Assembly (NCBI RefSeq): GCF_026000375.1
Contig: NZ_AP026708.1
Coordinates: forward strand, 2,392,001 to 2,456,000
From: Pseudodesulfovibrio portus
Lineage (GTDB): Bacteria > Desulfobacterota > Desulfovibrionia > Desulfovibrionales > Desulfovibrionaceae
DNA length: 64,000 bases
Reading direction: 5' to 3'
Under the pieces are notes generated by a model. The model saw only the letters and a program-made list of their open reading frames with translations. It was not told where the DNA came from and did no database searches. Below, piece after piece: positions 52,346 through 63,429 of the stretch (its first letter is position 1; the number at the start of each line of letters is the position of its first letter). A program made the translations under genes and the position numbers.

Positions 52346-53956
52346 ATGCATTTCTTCGACTTCGGTTTGAGTATCGCCTCCGTGATCTGCGTTGCCGGTG
52401 TGGCCCGACGCATTGCACTGTGGTGGCGGCCGACGACCAAGCCCGTGTCCGACCCCCGCCCCCGCCCCATCCTTTCCGCCGTCAAGGCCCTGGTTCTCGA
52501 CGTCCTGCTGCTGGCCCGCACCGTCAGGACCGGCCCGTTGCGCTGGCTGGCCCATTGCCTGGTCTTCTTCGGCTTCATGGGGCTGCTCCTGTTCCACGCC
52601 CTTGACGAGACCGTCACGGTCTCTTTCTTCCCGGCCTACGAATCGACCCTCGACCCGTGGCAGTTCCTGCGCAACCTGTTCGCCGCCATGACCCTGGCCG
52701 GACTGGGCCTGATGATCTACCGCCGACTGGCCGTCCGCCGGTTGCGGGCGGTGACGCGAACGCAGGACTGGGCCATTGTGCTGGCGGTCGGCTGCATCAT
52801 CCTGTCCGGGGTCTTCCTGGAGATGTCCAAGATCATCTCCCCGGCGGCGTACCAGCGCATGGCCGACGAGTATTTTTATTCCGACAACGGGCAGGAAGTG
52901 ACGGCCCTGAAGGCCTTTTGGGCGCACGAATACGGCGTGGTCTTTTCCCGGCGGCTCCCCTCGGATGCGGCGACCCTGGAAATGGGGGCTGAACTCAACG
53001 AGGACAACTGCGCGGCCTGCCACGCCGACACCCGCTCCGCGTTCCTCTCCCGGTCGCTGGCGACCGCCCTGGCACCCTTGTCTCCGGCCATGAACACCAG
53101 CCGGGCCGATACGGTCTTCTGGTACTTCCACATGATCTTCTGCTTCATAGGTTTGGCGGCCCTCCCGTTCGCCAAGTTCTTTCATCCCCTGTCAACCCCG
53201 GCCAACATGATCGCCCGGCAGGGACGGCGCGACGGCGACGCGGAATCGCCCCTGGCGCAAAGGATGGGCATGGACGCCTGCACCCGTTGCGGTGAATGCA
53301 GCGTCCGGTGCAGCGTGGCCCCGAGCTTCAGCGTGCTCGGCAACCCGGACATCCTGCCGTCGGAGAAGCTCGCCTCCCTCAGGCGGTTCTGGTCGGACGG
53401 GTCGTTGGCGGGCAGACCGCTTGCCGACTTCGCCCAGGGCAGCCGCATCTGCACGGAGTGTCTGCGCTGCACCGATGTCTGCCCGTCCGGGATCAACCTT
53501 CAGGACCTGTGGATGCGGTCCAAAAAAGAGGTTGCACGCAGGTCGCCCGACCCCAACGGCGCGGTGCGCCTGATGCGCCCCAGCCAGAGGGTCGTTTCCT
53601 TCGAGGACTGCAACATCGTCCCGCCCATATCCGGATTGGCCGACAATGCCGAGTCCTATTGGGCCTGCGTGCAGTGCACGACCTGCACCAGCGTCTGCCC
53701 GGTGGTGGCCGTGTGCGAGGACCCGTCCACCGATCTCGACCTGACGCCGCAGCAGATAATGAACCTGCTGCGCATGGGGCTCAAGGACCAGACCCTCGGC
53801 GCGCGCATGGTCTGGAGCTGCACCACCTGCTACAAATGCCAGGAGCACTGTCCGCAGAATATCCGGGTGGCCGACGTTCTCTACGAACTACGAAACACCG
53901 CCGCCGCCCGCATGGGGTGCGGAGACCGGGCCGGCATCGACGGAGAAAGCCAATGA
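52346..53956 (+). CDS. Membrane cytochrome b/haem c/ferredoxin fusion (GlpC substitute)
   Basis: The 536-residue protein has an N-terminal membrane part of about five helices with conserved His (LRWLAHCLVFFGFMGLLLFHAL). A c-type haem motif CAACH (222-226) lies in a periplasmic loop, and another His-bearing helix pair follows (FWYFHMIFCFIGLAALPFAKFFHP). The C-terminal half has ferredoxin motifs CTRCGECSVRC and CTECLRCTDVC and further clusters CVQCTTC, CTTCYKCQEHC. It resembles HdrE/DsrM-HdrD fusions. With the HdrB-like protein it should carry electrons from GlpAB to menaquinone or a periplasmic cytochrome. Confidence 0.85.
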   Translation: MHFFDFGLSIASVICVAGVARRIALWWRPTTKPVSDPRPRPILSAVKALVLDVLLLARTVRTGPLRWLAHCLVFFGFMGLLLFHALDETVTVSFFPAYESTLDPWQFLRNLFAAMTLAGLGLMIYRRLAVRRLRAVTRTQDWAIVLAVGCIILSGVFLEMSKIISPAAYQRMADEYFYSDNGQEVTALKAFWAHEYGVVFSRRLPSDAATLEMGAELNEDNCAACHADTRSAFLSRSLATALAPLSPAMNTSRADTVFWYFHMIFCFIGLAALPFAKFFHPLSTPANMIARQGRRDGDAESPLAQRMGMDACTRCGECSVRCSVAPSFSVLGNPDILPSEKLASLRRFWSDGSLAGRPLADFAQGSRICTECLRCTDVCPSGINLQDLWMRSKKEVARRSPDPNGAVRLMRPSQRVVSFEDCNIVPPISGLADNAESYWACVQCTTCTSVCPVVAVCEDPSTDLDLTPQQIMNLLRMGLKDQTLGARMVWSCTTCYKCQEHCPQNIRVADVLYELRNTAAARMGCGDRAGIDGESQ

Positions 53957-54810
53957 GATACGCCTATTTCCCGGGGTGCAAGATTCCCCATCATCTGCCG
54001 GAGTACGGCTCCTCGGTGGAAGCGGTCTGCGCGGCCCTCGGCATCGAACTGGTGAAGCTTGAATTCAACTGCTGCGGCTGGCCCGTGCGCCATGAAAACG
54101 AACTCGCCTCCATTTTTTCGGCGGTGCGCAACTTCGCCATCGCCGAGGAGGCCGGGCTGCACATCCTGACGCCGTGCAAGTGCTGTTTCGGCAATCTCAA
54201 GTATGCCGTGTCCCGCCTGGAAGAAGACCGCAAACTCGCGCTTCTCGTGGGCAGCCTGCTGGCCCGGGACGGGCTGGCCATGCCCAGGTCCATGCATGTT
54301 TCCCATCTCCTGACCATTCTGGACGAACAGGTCGGGGTCGAAATCCTCCAACGACATGCTGCAACCCCTCTGACCGGGGTGAAGGTGGCCTGCCACTATG
54401 GATGCCACGCTCTCCGGCCGGGGAATGTCACCGGGTTTGACGACCCTTTGGCCCCGACCTTGTTCGAAAGGATCATCCGCGCCCTCGGTGCCGAGACCGT
54501 GGACTGGGACCTGCGCCTGGAATGCTGCGGCCATCCCCTGCGCGGGCGCGACGACGTCATCTCCGACGCGTTGATGCGCAAGAAGCTGGAGGGCGCGGCC
54601 TCGGCAGGGGCGGACGTCATCGCCACGGCATGCACCTACTGCCAGCTCCAGTTCGACAAGGAGCGGGACCTGCTGCCCGTCAACGCCGCCTTGCGCCAGG
54701 CCCCGCCCGCAGTCCTGGTGACGCAGCTCATCGGCACGGCCCTGGGCCTGGATTCCGGCGCGGTGGGCATGGACAAAAACAATATCCCCTGGCACGCGCC
54801 CATTTTGTAG
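53953..54810 (+). CDS. HdrB-like CCG-domain protein
   Basis: The 285-residue protein has two CCG-type cysteine motifs, as in heterodisulfide reductase subunit B and GlpC: YFPGCK...FNCCGWPVRHEN with TPCKCCFGNL, then CHYGCHALRP...ECCGHPLRG with ATACTYCQ. These bind non-cubane 4Fe-4S centres. The ATG at 53953 overlaps the previous stop (ATGA). In E. coli the same two domains are fused inside GlpC. It is soluble and probably docks on the cytosolic ferredoxin part of the preceding protein. Confidence 0.88.
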   Translation: MRYAYFPGCKIPHHLPEYGSSVEAVCAALGIELVKLEFNCCGWPVRHENELASIFSAVRNFAIAEEAGLHILTPCKCCFGNLKYAVSRLEEDRKLALLVGSLLARDGLAMPRSMHVSHLLTILDEQVGVEILQRHAATPLTGVKVACHYGCHALRPGNVTGFDDPLAPTLFERIIRALGAETVDWDLRLECCGHPLRGRDDVISDALMRKKLEGAASAGADVIATACTYCQLQFDKERDLLPVNAALRQAPPAVLVTQLIGTALGLDSGAVGMDKNNIPWHAPIL

Positions 54811-54878
54811 GACGCAAGTTTATGCTACAGGGACAATCGACATAAGTGATTGTTTATCGACAGGATAAGGAGAGGATG

Positions 54879-56390
54879 ATGGCCAAATACGTCGGAGCCG
54901 TTGATTCGGGCACAACCAGCAGCCGGTTCATTATTTTTGATGAAAAGGGACGCATCGTCGGGTTGGATCAGAAGGAACACAGGCAGATATACCCCCAACC
55001 CGGCTGGGTCGAACACGACCCCATGGAGATATGGAACAACACCGGCGAGGTGATCAAGGGCGCCCTGACCAAATCCGGCATCAAGGGGAGCGAGCTGGCC
55101 GCCATCGGCATCACCAATCAGCGCGAGACCACCGTGGTCTGGGATCGCAACACGGGCAAGCCCTTCTACAACGCCATCGTCTGGCAGTGCACCCGCACCC
55201 ATGAGATATGCAAGGAGCTCACGGCCGACGGCGGACAGGACCGTTTCCGCGAGAAGACCGGCCTGCCCATCGCCACGTATTTTTCCGGGCCCAAGATCAA
55301 GTGGATTCTCGACAACGTGCCCGCTGCCAGGGCCGCATCCGAGAGAGGCGAGGCCATGTTCGGGACCATCGAGTCCTGGATCATCTGGTGGTTGACCGGC
55401 GGCCCCAAGGGCGGCGCGCACGTCACCGACGTGACCAACGCCAGCCGGACCATGCTCATGGACCTGCACACGCTCAAGTGGGACCGCGAGATCATGGAGA
55501 TCATGGGCATCCCGGCACGGGGACTGCCCCGCATCGTGCCGTCTTCGGATCAGGCCACCTGGGGACCGACCTCGGAGAGCGGGCCCCTCGGCGCGCGCGT
55601 GCCGGTCTGCGGGGCCGTGGGCGATCAGCAGGCCGCCCTGGTCGGCCAGACCTGTTTCGCTCCCGGCCAGGCCAAGAACACGTACGGCACCGGCTGCTTC
55701 CTGCTCATGCACACGGGCCACGAGCCCATCCAGTCCAAGCACGGGCTGATCACGACCCTGGCCTACCAGTTCAGCGGGCGGAAGCCGTCATACTGCCTCG
55801 AAGGGTCCATCGCCATTGCCGGGGCCCTGGTCCAGTGGCTCAGGGACAACCTGCGGATGTTCGAGTCCGCGCCCGAAGTCGAGGCCTTGGCCGGCAAGGT
55901 GGAGGACACCGGCGGCATGTACATCGTCCCGGCGTTCTCCGGGCTCTATGCCCCGTACTGGCGGCCCGACGCCCGCGGGGTCATGGTCGGCCTGACCCGC
56001 TACATCAACCGGAACCACATCGCCCGCGCCGTGCTGGAGGCCACCGCCTACCAGACCAAGGACATCGTGGAGGCCATGAACAAGGACTCCGGCGTGGAGC
56101 TCAAGACCCTCAAGGCGGACGGCGGCATGGTCTACAACGAGCTGTTGATGCAGTTCCAGTCCGACCTGCTCAACGTGCCCGTGGTCCGTCCCAAGGTGGC
56201 GGAAACCACCTGCCTGGGCGCGGCCTACGCAGCCGGTATCGCCGTGGGCTTCTGGTCCGGGCGTGAAGAGCTGTACAACAACTGGGAAGAGGACAAGACC
56301 TGGCATCCGAACATGACCGAAGCGGTCCGGGCCGAGGGGTACAAGGGCTGGAAGAAAGCCATTGAACGGACCTTGGACTGGGTGGACTAA
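54879..56390 (+). CDS. glpK: Glycerol kinase
   Basis: The 503-residue kinase has the standard FGGY architecture: [16 protein letters not shown] at the start, [23 protein letters not shown] and [31 protein letters not shown] lies near the end. The length equals that of E. coli GlpK. The ATG at 54879 is used because AAGGAG stands six bases before it. It phosphorylates imported glycerol, giving the substrate for GlpAB. Confidence 0.95.
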   Translation: MAKYVGAVDSGTTSSRFIIFDEKGRIVGLDQKEHRQIYPQPGWVEHDPMEIWNNTGEVIKGALTKSGIKGSELAAIGITNQRETTVVWDRNTGKPFYNAIVWQCTRTHEICKELTADGGQDRFREKTGLPIATYFSGPKIKWILDNVPAARAASERGEAMFGTIESWIIWWLTGGPKGGAHVTDVTNASRTMLMDLHTLKWDREIMEIMGIPARGLPRIVPSSDQATWGPTSESGPLGARVPVCGAVGDQQAALVGQTCFAPGQAKNTYGTGCFLLMHTGHEPIQSKHGLITTLAYQFSGRKPSYCLEGSIAIAGALVQWLRDNLRMFESAPEVEALAGKVEDTGGMYIVPAFSGLYAPYWRPDARGVMVGLTRYINRNHIARAVLEATAYQTKDIVEAMNKDSGVELKTLKADGGMVYNELLMQFQSDLLNVPVVRPKVAETTCLGAAYAAGIAVGFWSGREELYNNWEEDKTWHPNMTEAVRAEGYKGWKKAIERTLDWVD

Positions 56391-56425
56391 AGCCCCCGTC
56401 CCCATAAGCAGGGCGGTCGATCCCG

Positions 56426-57580
56426 ATGGCCGTCAACAACACCGAGGTGACCATGCGGCCCCAGATTTCCACGTCAAAGCGTATTCCCCTGCTTGATGTC
56501 GCTCGATTTTTCGGCATCATCCTGGTCTATTACGGCCATATCATCGAACGGATCATGTACCTCGAGAACCCGGTGGCCACCGCGCAGTACAAGTTCATCT
56601 ACTCGTTCCACATGCCGTTCTTCTTCCTGCTGGCGGGATTCACCATTGCGCCGGAAAAGACGCTGTTGCCCCTTGGGCGGTATGTGAAACGGCTGGCCGC
56701 TTCCCGGCTGGTCCCCTACTTCGTGTTCACCGCAGTACTGGCCGTCCTGAGCCTGCTCTTTGCCGGTCATTTCGTGGTGGTGGACCTCACCACGGCAGAC
56801 GGATACCTCAAGGGAATCGTCGCCTCGCTGCTCGGCTTCCCGGTGTTCAACATCCCCCTGTGGTTCATGGCCTGCCTCGTGTCGGTGGAAATCCTGCATT
56901 ACGCGGTGGGGCGTTTCCTCGACTCCACCCTCAAGCTCGCGGGCGCGGCCATCCTTTTCTACGTGGGCGGGTATTACCTGACCTTGAAAATCCAGTTCTT
57001 TCCCGGCCCGAACTTCTGGCTGCTGCACGAAGCGCTGGTGGTCTACGCCTTCTATCTCGTCGGCGTGGTCATGCGGCGGGAGTCGATCCTGCTCGGTGCG
57101 CACTCGCGGTGGCGGCTGCTCCTGGCGAGCGCGGTCTGCCTGCTCATCGTGGTCTTCACCTATGACCTGAACACCGGCCCGTTCCGGCTGTTCCAAGCCG
57201 TGGTCATCGTCCTGTCGGGGCACGGCAACGTGCTGCTGTTCCCCTTGACCGCGCTGGTCGGGAGCCTGCTGCTTCTGCTGCTGGCCAAGTCCGCCGGGGC
57301 CAACCGCTTCCTCATGTTCATGGGTGAAAACGCGCTCATCCTCTTCTGCCTCAACGGGGTGTTCTACCATTATTTCAATGGTCCATACGCAGAGTGGTTC
57401 GCAGCGAACTTCCCCGGCCACTGGATGGCGGTCACGGCTGCGGGCGCGGCCTTCACCGCGGTCAGCCTCGCCTGCTGCATCCCGTTTATCCTGCTGTTCA
57501 ACAGGGTGGTCCCCCAATTGGTGGGGAAGCCCGCTCGGCAGGGCCCGCTGTTGCCCCGCCTGATAAGCGGTCGCCTCTGA
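56426..57580 (+). CDS. Acyltransferase 3 family membrane protein
   Basis: The 384-residue protein has about ten membrane segments and opens with the family motif IPLLDVARFFGIILVYYGHI. YSFHMPFFFLLAGF follows as the conserved loop region; these match O-acetyltransferase-type acyltransferase 3 proteins. Substrates are commonly surface sugars. It stands 36 bp after glpK, with no terminator visible between, but a link to glycerol metabolism is not evident. It is convergent with the alcohol dehydrogenase gene. Confidence 0.85.
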   Translation: MAVNNTEVTMRPQISTSKRIPLLDVARFFGIILVYYGHIIERIMYLENPVATAQYKFIYSFHMPFFFLLAGFTIAPEKTLLPLGRYVKRLAASRLVPYFVFTAVLAVLSLLFAGHFVVVDLTTADGYLKGIVASLLGFPVFNIPLWFMACLVSVEILHYAVGRFLDSTLKLAGAAILFYVGGYYLTLKIQFFPGPNFWLLHEALVVYAFYLVGVVMRRESILLGAHSRWRLLLASAVCLLIVVFTYDLNTGPFRLFQAVVIVLSGHGNVLLFPLTALVGSLLLLLLAKSAGANRFLMFMGENALILFCLNGVFYHYFNGPYAEWFAANFPGHWMAVTAAGAAFTAVSLACCIPFILLFNRVVPQLVGKPARQGPLLPRLISGRL

Positions 57581-57598
57581 TCGGAAGCAGGCCTCGGG

Positions 57599-58753
57599 CT
57601 AGAGCGCCCTGGCCAGTATCTCCAGCAGCTCCTCGTCGGTCAGGACCACGGGATTGCCTTTCATGCTGCTGGCCTCGGCCGCTTTCCGGGCGAGGTCGGG
57701 GAAGTCCGACTCGGAGAGTCCGAATCGGGACAATCCGGGGATGTCCAGGTCTGCACACAATCCCTTGATCCAGCCGATACAATCCATCGCCGTCGACCGG
57801 TTGCTGCGGGTGATGATGCGTGCGATCTCATCGTAGGCGTCCAGGGCTCGATTGTCCTGTGCCCGACTGTCGAGGGCGCGGAGATTGACCTCCATGACAT
57901 GGGGCAGAAGGGCGGCGCAGACCGTGCCGTGCGGGATGTGGAACTGCCCGCCGAGGGGGGCGGCAAAACCGTGGACCGCGCCGAGCTTGGCGTTGGCCAG
58001 GGCGATGCCGGAAAAGAGGCTGGCCAGGGCCATATCCGTCCTGGCTCCGATATCCCGGCCTTCTTTGCAGGCCTTGTGAAGAGAGCGGGCCGCCTTTGCC
58101 ATGCCTTCCCTGCACAGGGCATCGGTCATGGGGTTGGAATGGGTGGAAACAAAGGCCTCGATCAACTGGGTCAGGGCGTCCATGCCCGTGGCCGCCGTGA
58201 CGCCGGGAGGCAGCGACAGGGTCAATTCCGGGTCCACCACGGCGATGTCTGCGATCATGTCCGTGGAACGCAGGCTGACCTTGACGCCGTGCGCCTTGGA
58301 CAGCACCACGCCGTTGGCTGTGACCTCCGAGCCGGTCCCGGCCGTGGTCGGGATGGTGATCAGGGGCACCGGCCCGGCGGTCAGCGGCAGTCCCTTGCCC
58401 ACCACTTCGAGGTAGTCGAAAATATCGCCCGTATTCGTCATCAGCGCGGCAATGATTTTGGCCGCATCCATGACGCTGCCGCCGCCCGCGCCGATGACCA
58501 CGTCACAACCGTGTTCACGGGCCTGTCCGGCCGCTTCCTGAACGGCGTCGGTGTCGGGTTCGCCCGTCGTCGGGATGACAAGGGGCGGAGCCGTGGCCGC
58601 AGCCAGTGCATCGGCAAGCCACTGCATGCGGGCCGGGTTGCTTCCGGTCACCAGACATGGACGACGTCCCATTCCTGCCGCCAGGGCCGGTATATCCCTG
58701 GCCGCGCCTTCCCTGAAGATGATGCGTGAGGCGGTGGCAAAATCAAATTGCAT
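57599..58753 (-). CDS. Iron-containing alcohol dehydrogenase
   Basis: The 384-residue protein belongs to group III metal-dependent alcohol dehydrogenases. GAGGGSVMDAAK binds NAD, IPTTAGTGSEVT is a family signature, and the metal ligands are Asp in ATGMDALTQLIEAF and the His residues in VHGFAAPLGGQFHIPHG. Substrates in this group range from ethanol to propanediol and phosphonoacetaldehyde; the substrate here is not known. It is single, with its own start region, and its product could act on C3 compounds in a glycerol user. Confidence 0.9.
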   Translation of the reverse strand: MQFDFATASRIIFREGAARDIPALAAGMGRRPCLVTGSNPARMQWLADALAAATAPPLVIPTTGEPDTDAVQEAAGQAREHGCDVVIGAGGGSVMDAAKIIAALMTNTGDIFDYLEVVGKGLPLTAGPVPLITIPTTAGTGSEVTANGVVLSKAHGVKVSLRSTDMIADIAVVDPELTLSLPPGVTAATGMDALTQLIEAFVSTHSNPMTDALCREGMAKAARSLHKACKEGRDIGARTDMALASLFSGIALANAKLGAVHGFAAPLGGQFHIPHGTVCAALLPHVMEVNLRALDSRAQDNRALDAYDEIARIITRSNRSTAMDCIGWIKGLCADLDIPGLSRFGLSESDFPDLARKAAEASSMKGNPVVLTDEELLEILARAL

Positions 58754-58820
58754 AATCGCACCTATGGTAAATATTCGATACGGTTACCTTTGTTTAGCAT
58801 CGAATCCGTAATGCGGCAAT

Positions 58821-58846
58821 AAAAAGGCCCGGACAGACCGGGCCTT
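58821..58846 (-). terminator. Terminator of the HdrD-like gene
   Basis: A 9-bp stem AAGGCCCGG/CCGGGCCTT with loop ACAGA is followed, on the minus strand, by a T run (TTTTTATT). It lies 26 bp after the HdrD-like stop codon. Confidence 0.85.
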
Positions 58847-58871
58847 GGCAGATTCCATGGAATGGGGAGGG

Positions 58872-60167
58872 TTATTCGAGGGTCACGCCGAGCGCTTTCC
58901 ACTGGGCTTCGGCTTCCTCTTCGGCGCGTTCCACGGAGACCTTGTCCCACGGCTCGATGACCAGGGCCTCGGCCACCAGTTGCCAGATGTATTTCACTTC
59001 GAAGCCGCATCCTTCGTAGTACTTGGGGATGCGTTTCATGATCTGGTCGCGGCAGTTGGAGCAGCCCACGACCACGACGTCCGCGCCGCTGTCCTCGATC
59101 TGCTGGCGCTTGATCCGGGCATGCCAGGCGGACTGGTCCTCGAACGGCATGGGCCAGAGCCCTCCGCCCGCGCCGCAGCAGTAGTTCTTCTCGCGGTTGG
59201 GGGTCAGCTCCACGAAGTCGTCCACGCACTGGTTGACGATCCAGCGGGGTTCGTCGAAGTACCCCTTGCCGAAGTTGCGGGCCAGCTCGCGACCATGCTT
59301 ACAGGAATCGTGAAAGGTGAAGGTCTTTCCGGCATGGACCGATTTGTCCACCCGAATCCTGCCCGCCTTGAACAGTTCAATGAGGTAGTCGTACAGGTAG
59401 AGAAACCCGACCTCGTTGGCGGGGTCCTGCTTGACCAGCTTGCTCATGCCCTTGCGGAAACCGTATGAGCCGCCGCCGCAGTCCGGCATGATCATCCGCT
59501 TGATCCCGATCTCCTTCATGTAGGCGATCTTGCGCCGGGCCAGTTCCACGTTGGCTTCTTCATTGCCGGTGAACAGGGCCCAGTCCACGGCCTCCCACTG
59601 GGTGCCGGGGACGGTCCAGTTCTCCCGGGCCGCGTAGAATATCTTCCACCACCAGAACTGGTCCTCGAAGTCGCCGTACACTTCCTTGGAGTTGGGGAAG
59701 AAAAGAATGTCCGCCCCGGGCTTGTCCACGGGCACGTAGAAGCCCGGGCACTCCTCGGCCATTTCCACGCCGAGCTCGGCCATCCCCTCAAGATAGTCCT
59801 CTCTGGAGATGCCCAGGTTGTTGCCGGTTTCGAGGTTGTTGACCATGCCCTTGTGCAGCGAGCCGGGCACATCCTCTCGCGGACGAAGACTCTTGAGGTG
59901 ACCCATGAGCGCAGTGATGTCGATGCCGGCGGGGCAGGTGCTGGTGCAGCGGCCGCAGCCGGTGCAAAGCCAGGGGAATTTCGAGGCGACGACTTCCTCG
60001 ATCAGGCCGTTGGCCAGCATGCGCATGACCTTTCTCGCATCCCACCCGTCCAGGCCGGGAGCGCCGGTCGTGGGGCATCCGTTGGAACAGGAGCCGCACA
60101 CGAGGCAATTGGAGAAGTCGTAATCGTCTAAAAACGTGAGCGATTGATTTTCGATTGATTGATTCAT
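58872..60167 (-). CDS. HdrD/GlcF-like Fe-S oxidoreductase
   Basis: The 431-residue protein has two N-terminal 4Fe-4S motifs, CLVCGSCSNGC and CTGCGRCTSTCPAG. Two C-terminal CCG regions (FHDSCKHGREL...NYCCGAGGG and VVGCSNCRDQ) follow, the layout of HdrD, GlcF and GlpC. The family passes electrons between flavoproteins and quinones or disulfides. It is preceded by about 350 bp of non-coding sequence and has its own terminator. No flavoprotein partner lies next to it; the redox partner is unknown. Confidence 0.85.
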   Translation of the reverse strand: MNQSIENQSLTFLDDYDFSNCLVCGSCSNGCPTTGAPGLDGWDARKVMRMLANGLIEEVVASKFPWLCTGCGRCTSTCPAGIDITALMGHLKSLRPREDVPGSLHKGMVNNLETGNNLGISREDYLEGMAELGVEMAEECPGFYVPVDKPGADILFFPNSKEVYGDFEDQFWWWKIFYAARENWTVPGTQWEAVDWALFTGNEEANVELARRKIAYMKEIGIKRMIMPDCGGGSYGFRKGMSKLVKQDPANEVGFLYLYDYLIELFKAGRIRVDKSVHAGKTFTFHDSCKHGRELARNFGKGYFDEPRWIVNQCVDDFVELTPNREKNYCCGAGGGLWPMPFEDQSAWHARIKRQQIEDSGADVVVVGCSNCRDQIMKRIPKYYEGCGFEVKYIWQLVAEALVIEPWDKVSVERAEEEAEAQWKALGVTLE

Positions 60168-60518
60168 ATGTGCACCAGCCTTGTTCTGCGGCGCAGTTTG
60201 AGTCCGAGCCGATGCTTGCTTGATTTACGGAAGAGAGCAAGCGGGCAGACAGGGCCTCTACATAAGACCGGTGAATAAGTCAAAACCAGTTGAATGCCGC
60301 ATCCCCGATTCTTGTCGAACCTTGCCAGTCGTGGAATTAAAGGGGGCTTGGCCTGATCGGGACAAGCGAACCATGCGGCATCATGCGGCAATCTTACGAA
60401 GCGCCTCTTGCCCGCGATTTTCCCGTAGGCCGTTGAGCACTGTGTCGGAGGGGGGCATGTTGACGGGTGTCGATTATGGCGATAACAATTATTTATAAAC
60501 AGTCATCACGGGTAACCC
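60168..60518. other. Intergenic region between HdrD-like gene and perR
   Basis: No gene is supported here. Near the perR start, TTATGGCGATAACAATTATTTATAA (60475-60499, broken palindrome) resembles a PerR box and follows TTGACG at 60460. This suggests PerR autoregulation. The rest shows no clear structure. Confidence 0.4.
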
Positions 60519-60953
60519 ATGGATTCGCAAAAGCGGCTCGACTATCTTCTCGACGTTCTCAGGGAACGCGGCAACCGGCTGACCCCCCAGCGGGTGGCCA
60601 TTCTGCGCGCCCTCGTCAGGAACGACAACCATCCGTCAGCCGAGCAGATTCACGGTGAAATCCTCCGGGACTTCCCGACGACCAGCCTGGCCACGGTGTA
60701 CAAGACCATCGCCCTGCTCAAGGAAATCGGCGAAATCCTGGAGCTCGGTTTCGGTGACGACGGCAGCCGGTTCGACGGGCGCAAACCCTACCCCCATCCC
60801 CACCTTATCTGTACGCAATGCGGGGCCATCCTGGACTCCGAGGTTGATAATTTCAACAAACTCATTGACAACCTCGCCTCCCGGAACGGATTTTCAGTAC
60901 AAACCCATCGCTTCGATATTTTCGGCCTCTGTTCCGCTTGCAATAAGAATTAA
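60519..60953 (+). CDS. perR: Fur-family peroxide regulator PerR
   Basis: The 144-residue protein has the Fur winged helix (GNRLTPQRVAILRAL...TTSLATVYKTIALLKEIG). Regulatory-site residues align with Bacillus PerR: H38, D86 in SRFDG, H93, H95 and D106. The aspartate at 86 is the PerR-specific one. The structural zinc site is CTQC (98, 101) and CSAC (138, 141). It senses peroxide by oxidation of the iron-ligating His residues. katG lies 183 bp downstream behind a PerR-box-like palindrome. Confidence 0.9.
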   Translation: MDSQKRLDYLLDVLRERGNRLTPQRVAILRALVRNDNHPSAEQIHGEILRDFPTTSLATVYKTIALLKEIGEILELGFGDDGSRFDGRKPYPHPHLICTQCGAILDSEVDNFNKLIDNLASRNGFSVQTHRFDIFGLCSACNKN

Positions 60954-60975
60954 GCAAAAAGTCACAGGCCGGTTG

Positions 60976-61016
60976 TTGACAACAATTAAAACTTATGGAT
61001 AATAATTATCCTTAAG
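60976..61016 (+). promoter_or_regulatory. katG promoter with PerR box
   Basis: TTGACA at 60976-60981 and TAATAA near 61000 form a plausible promoter with an 18-bp spacer. The 25-bp palindrome 60992-61016, centred on GGATAATAATTATCC, matches the 7-1-7 PerR consensus and covers the -10 region. Bound repressor would block RNA polymerase. Confidence 0.75.
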
Positions 61017-61103
61017 GAAGTTGTTTCTCTTGGCCGTAAAGCCTGTGGCGACATTGAGCCATGCTTCGGATGAGCAGCAGTCGAGAAGAGCGTAACATCT
61101 TGA

Positions 61104-63332
<2,229 letters not shown>

Positions 63333-63367
63333 TCCGGGACGCCCCGGTCGCGTACGAATGCACAATG

Positions 63368-63404
63368 AAGGCCCCCCTTCCCGGATGTCGGGGAGGGGGG
63401 CCTT
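63368..63404. terminator. Bidirectional terminator between katG and cytochrome gene
   Basis: A stem of about 15 bp (AAGGCCCCCCTTCCC with GGGGAGGGGGGCCTT, one T-G pair) encloses a 7-base loop. It separates the convergent katG and cytochrome c genes. Confidence 0.85.
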
Positions 63405-63429
63405 GTGGTTTCTCGGGCGGATGCGCCGG

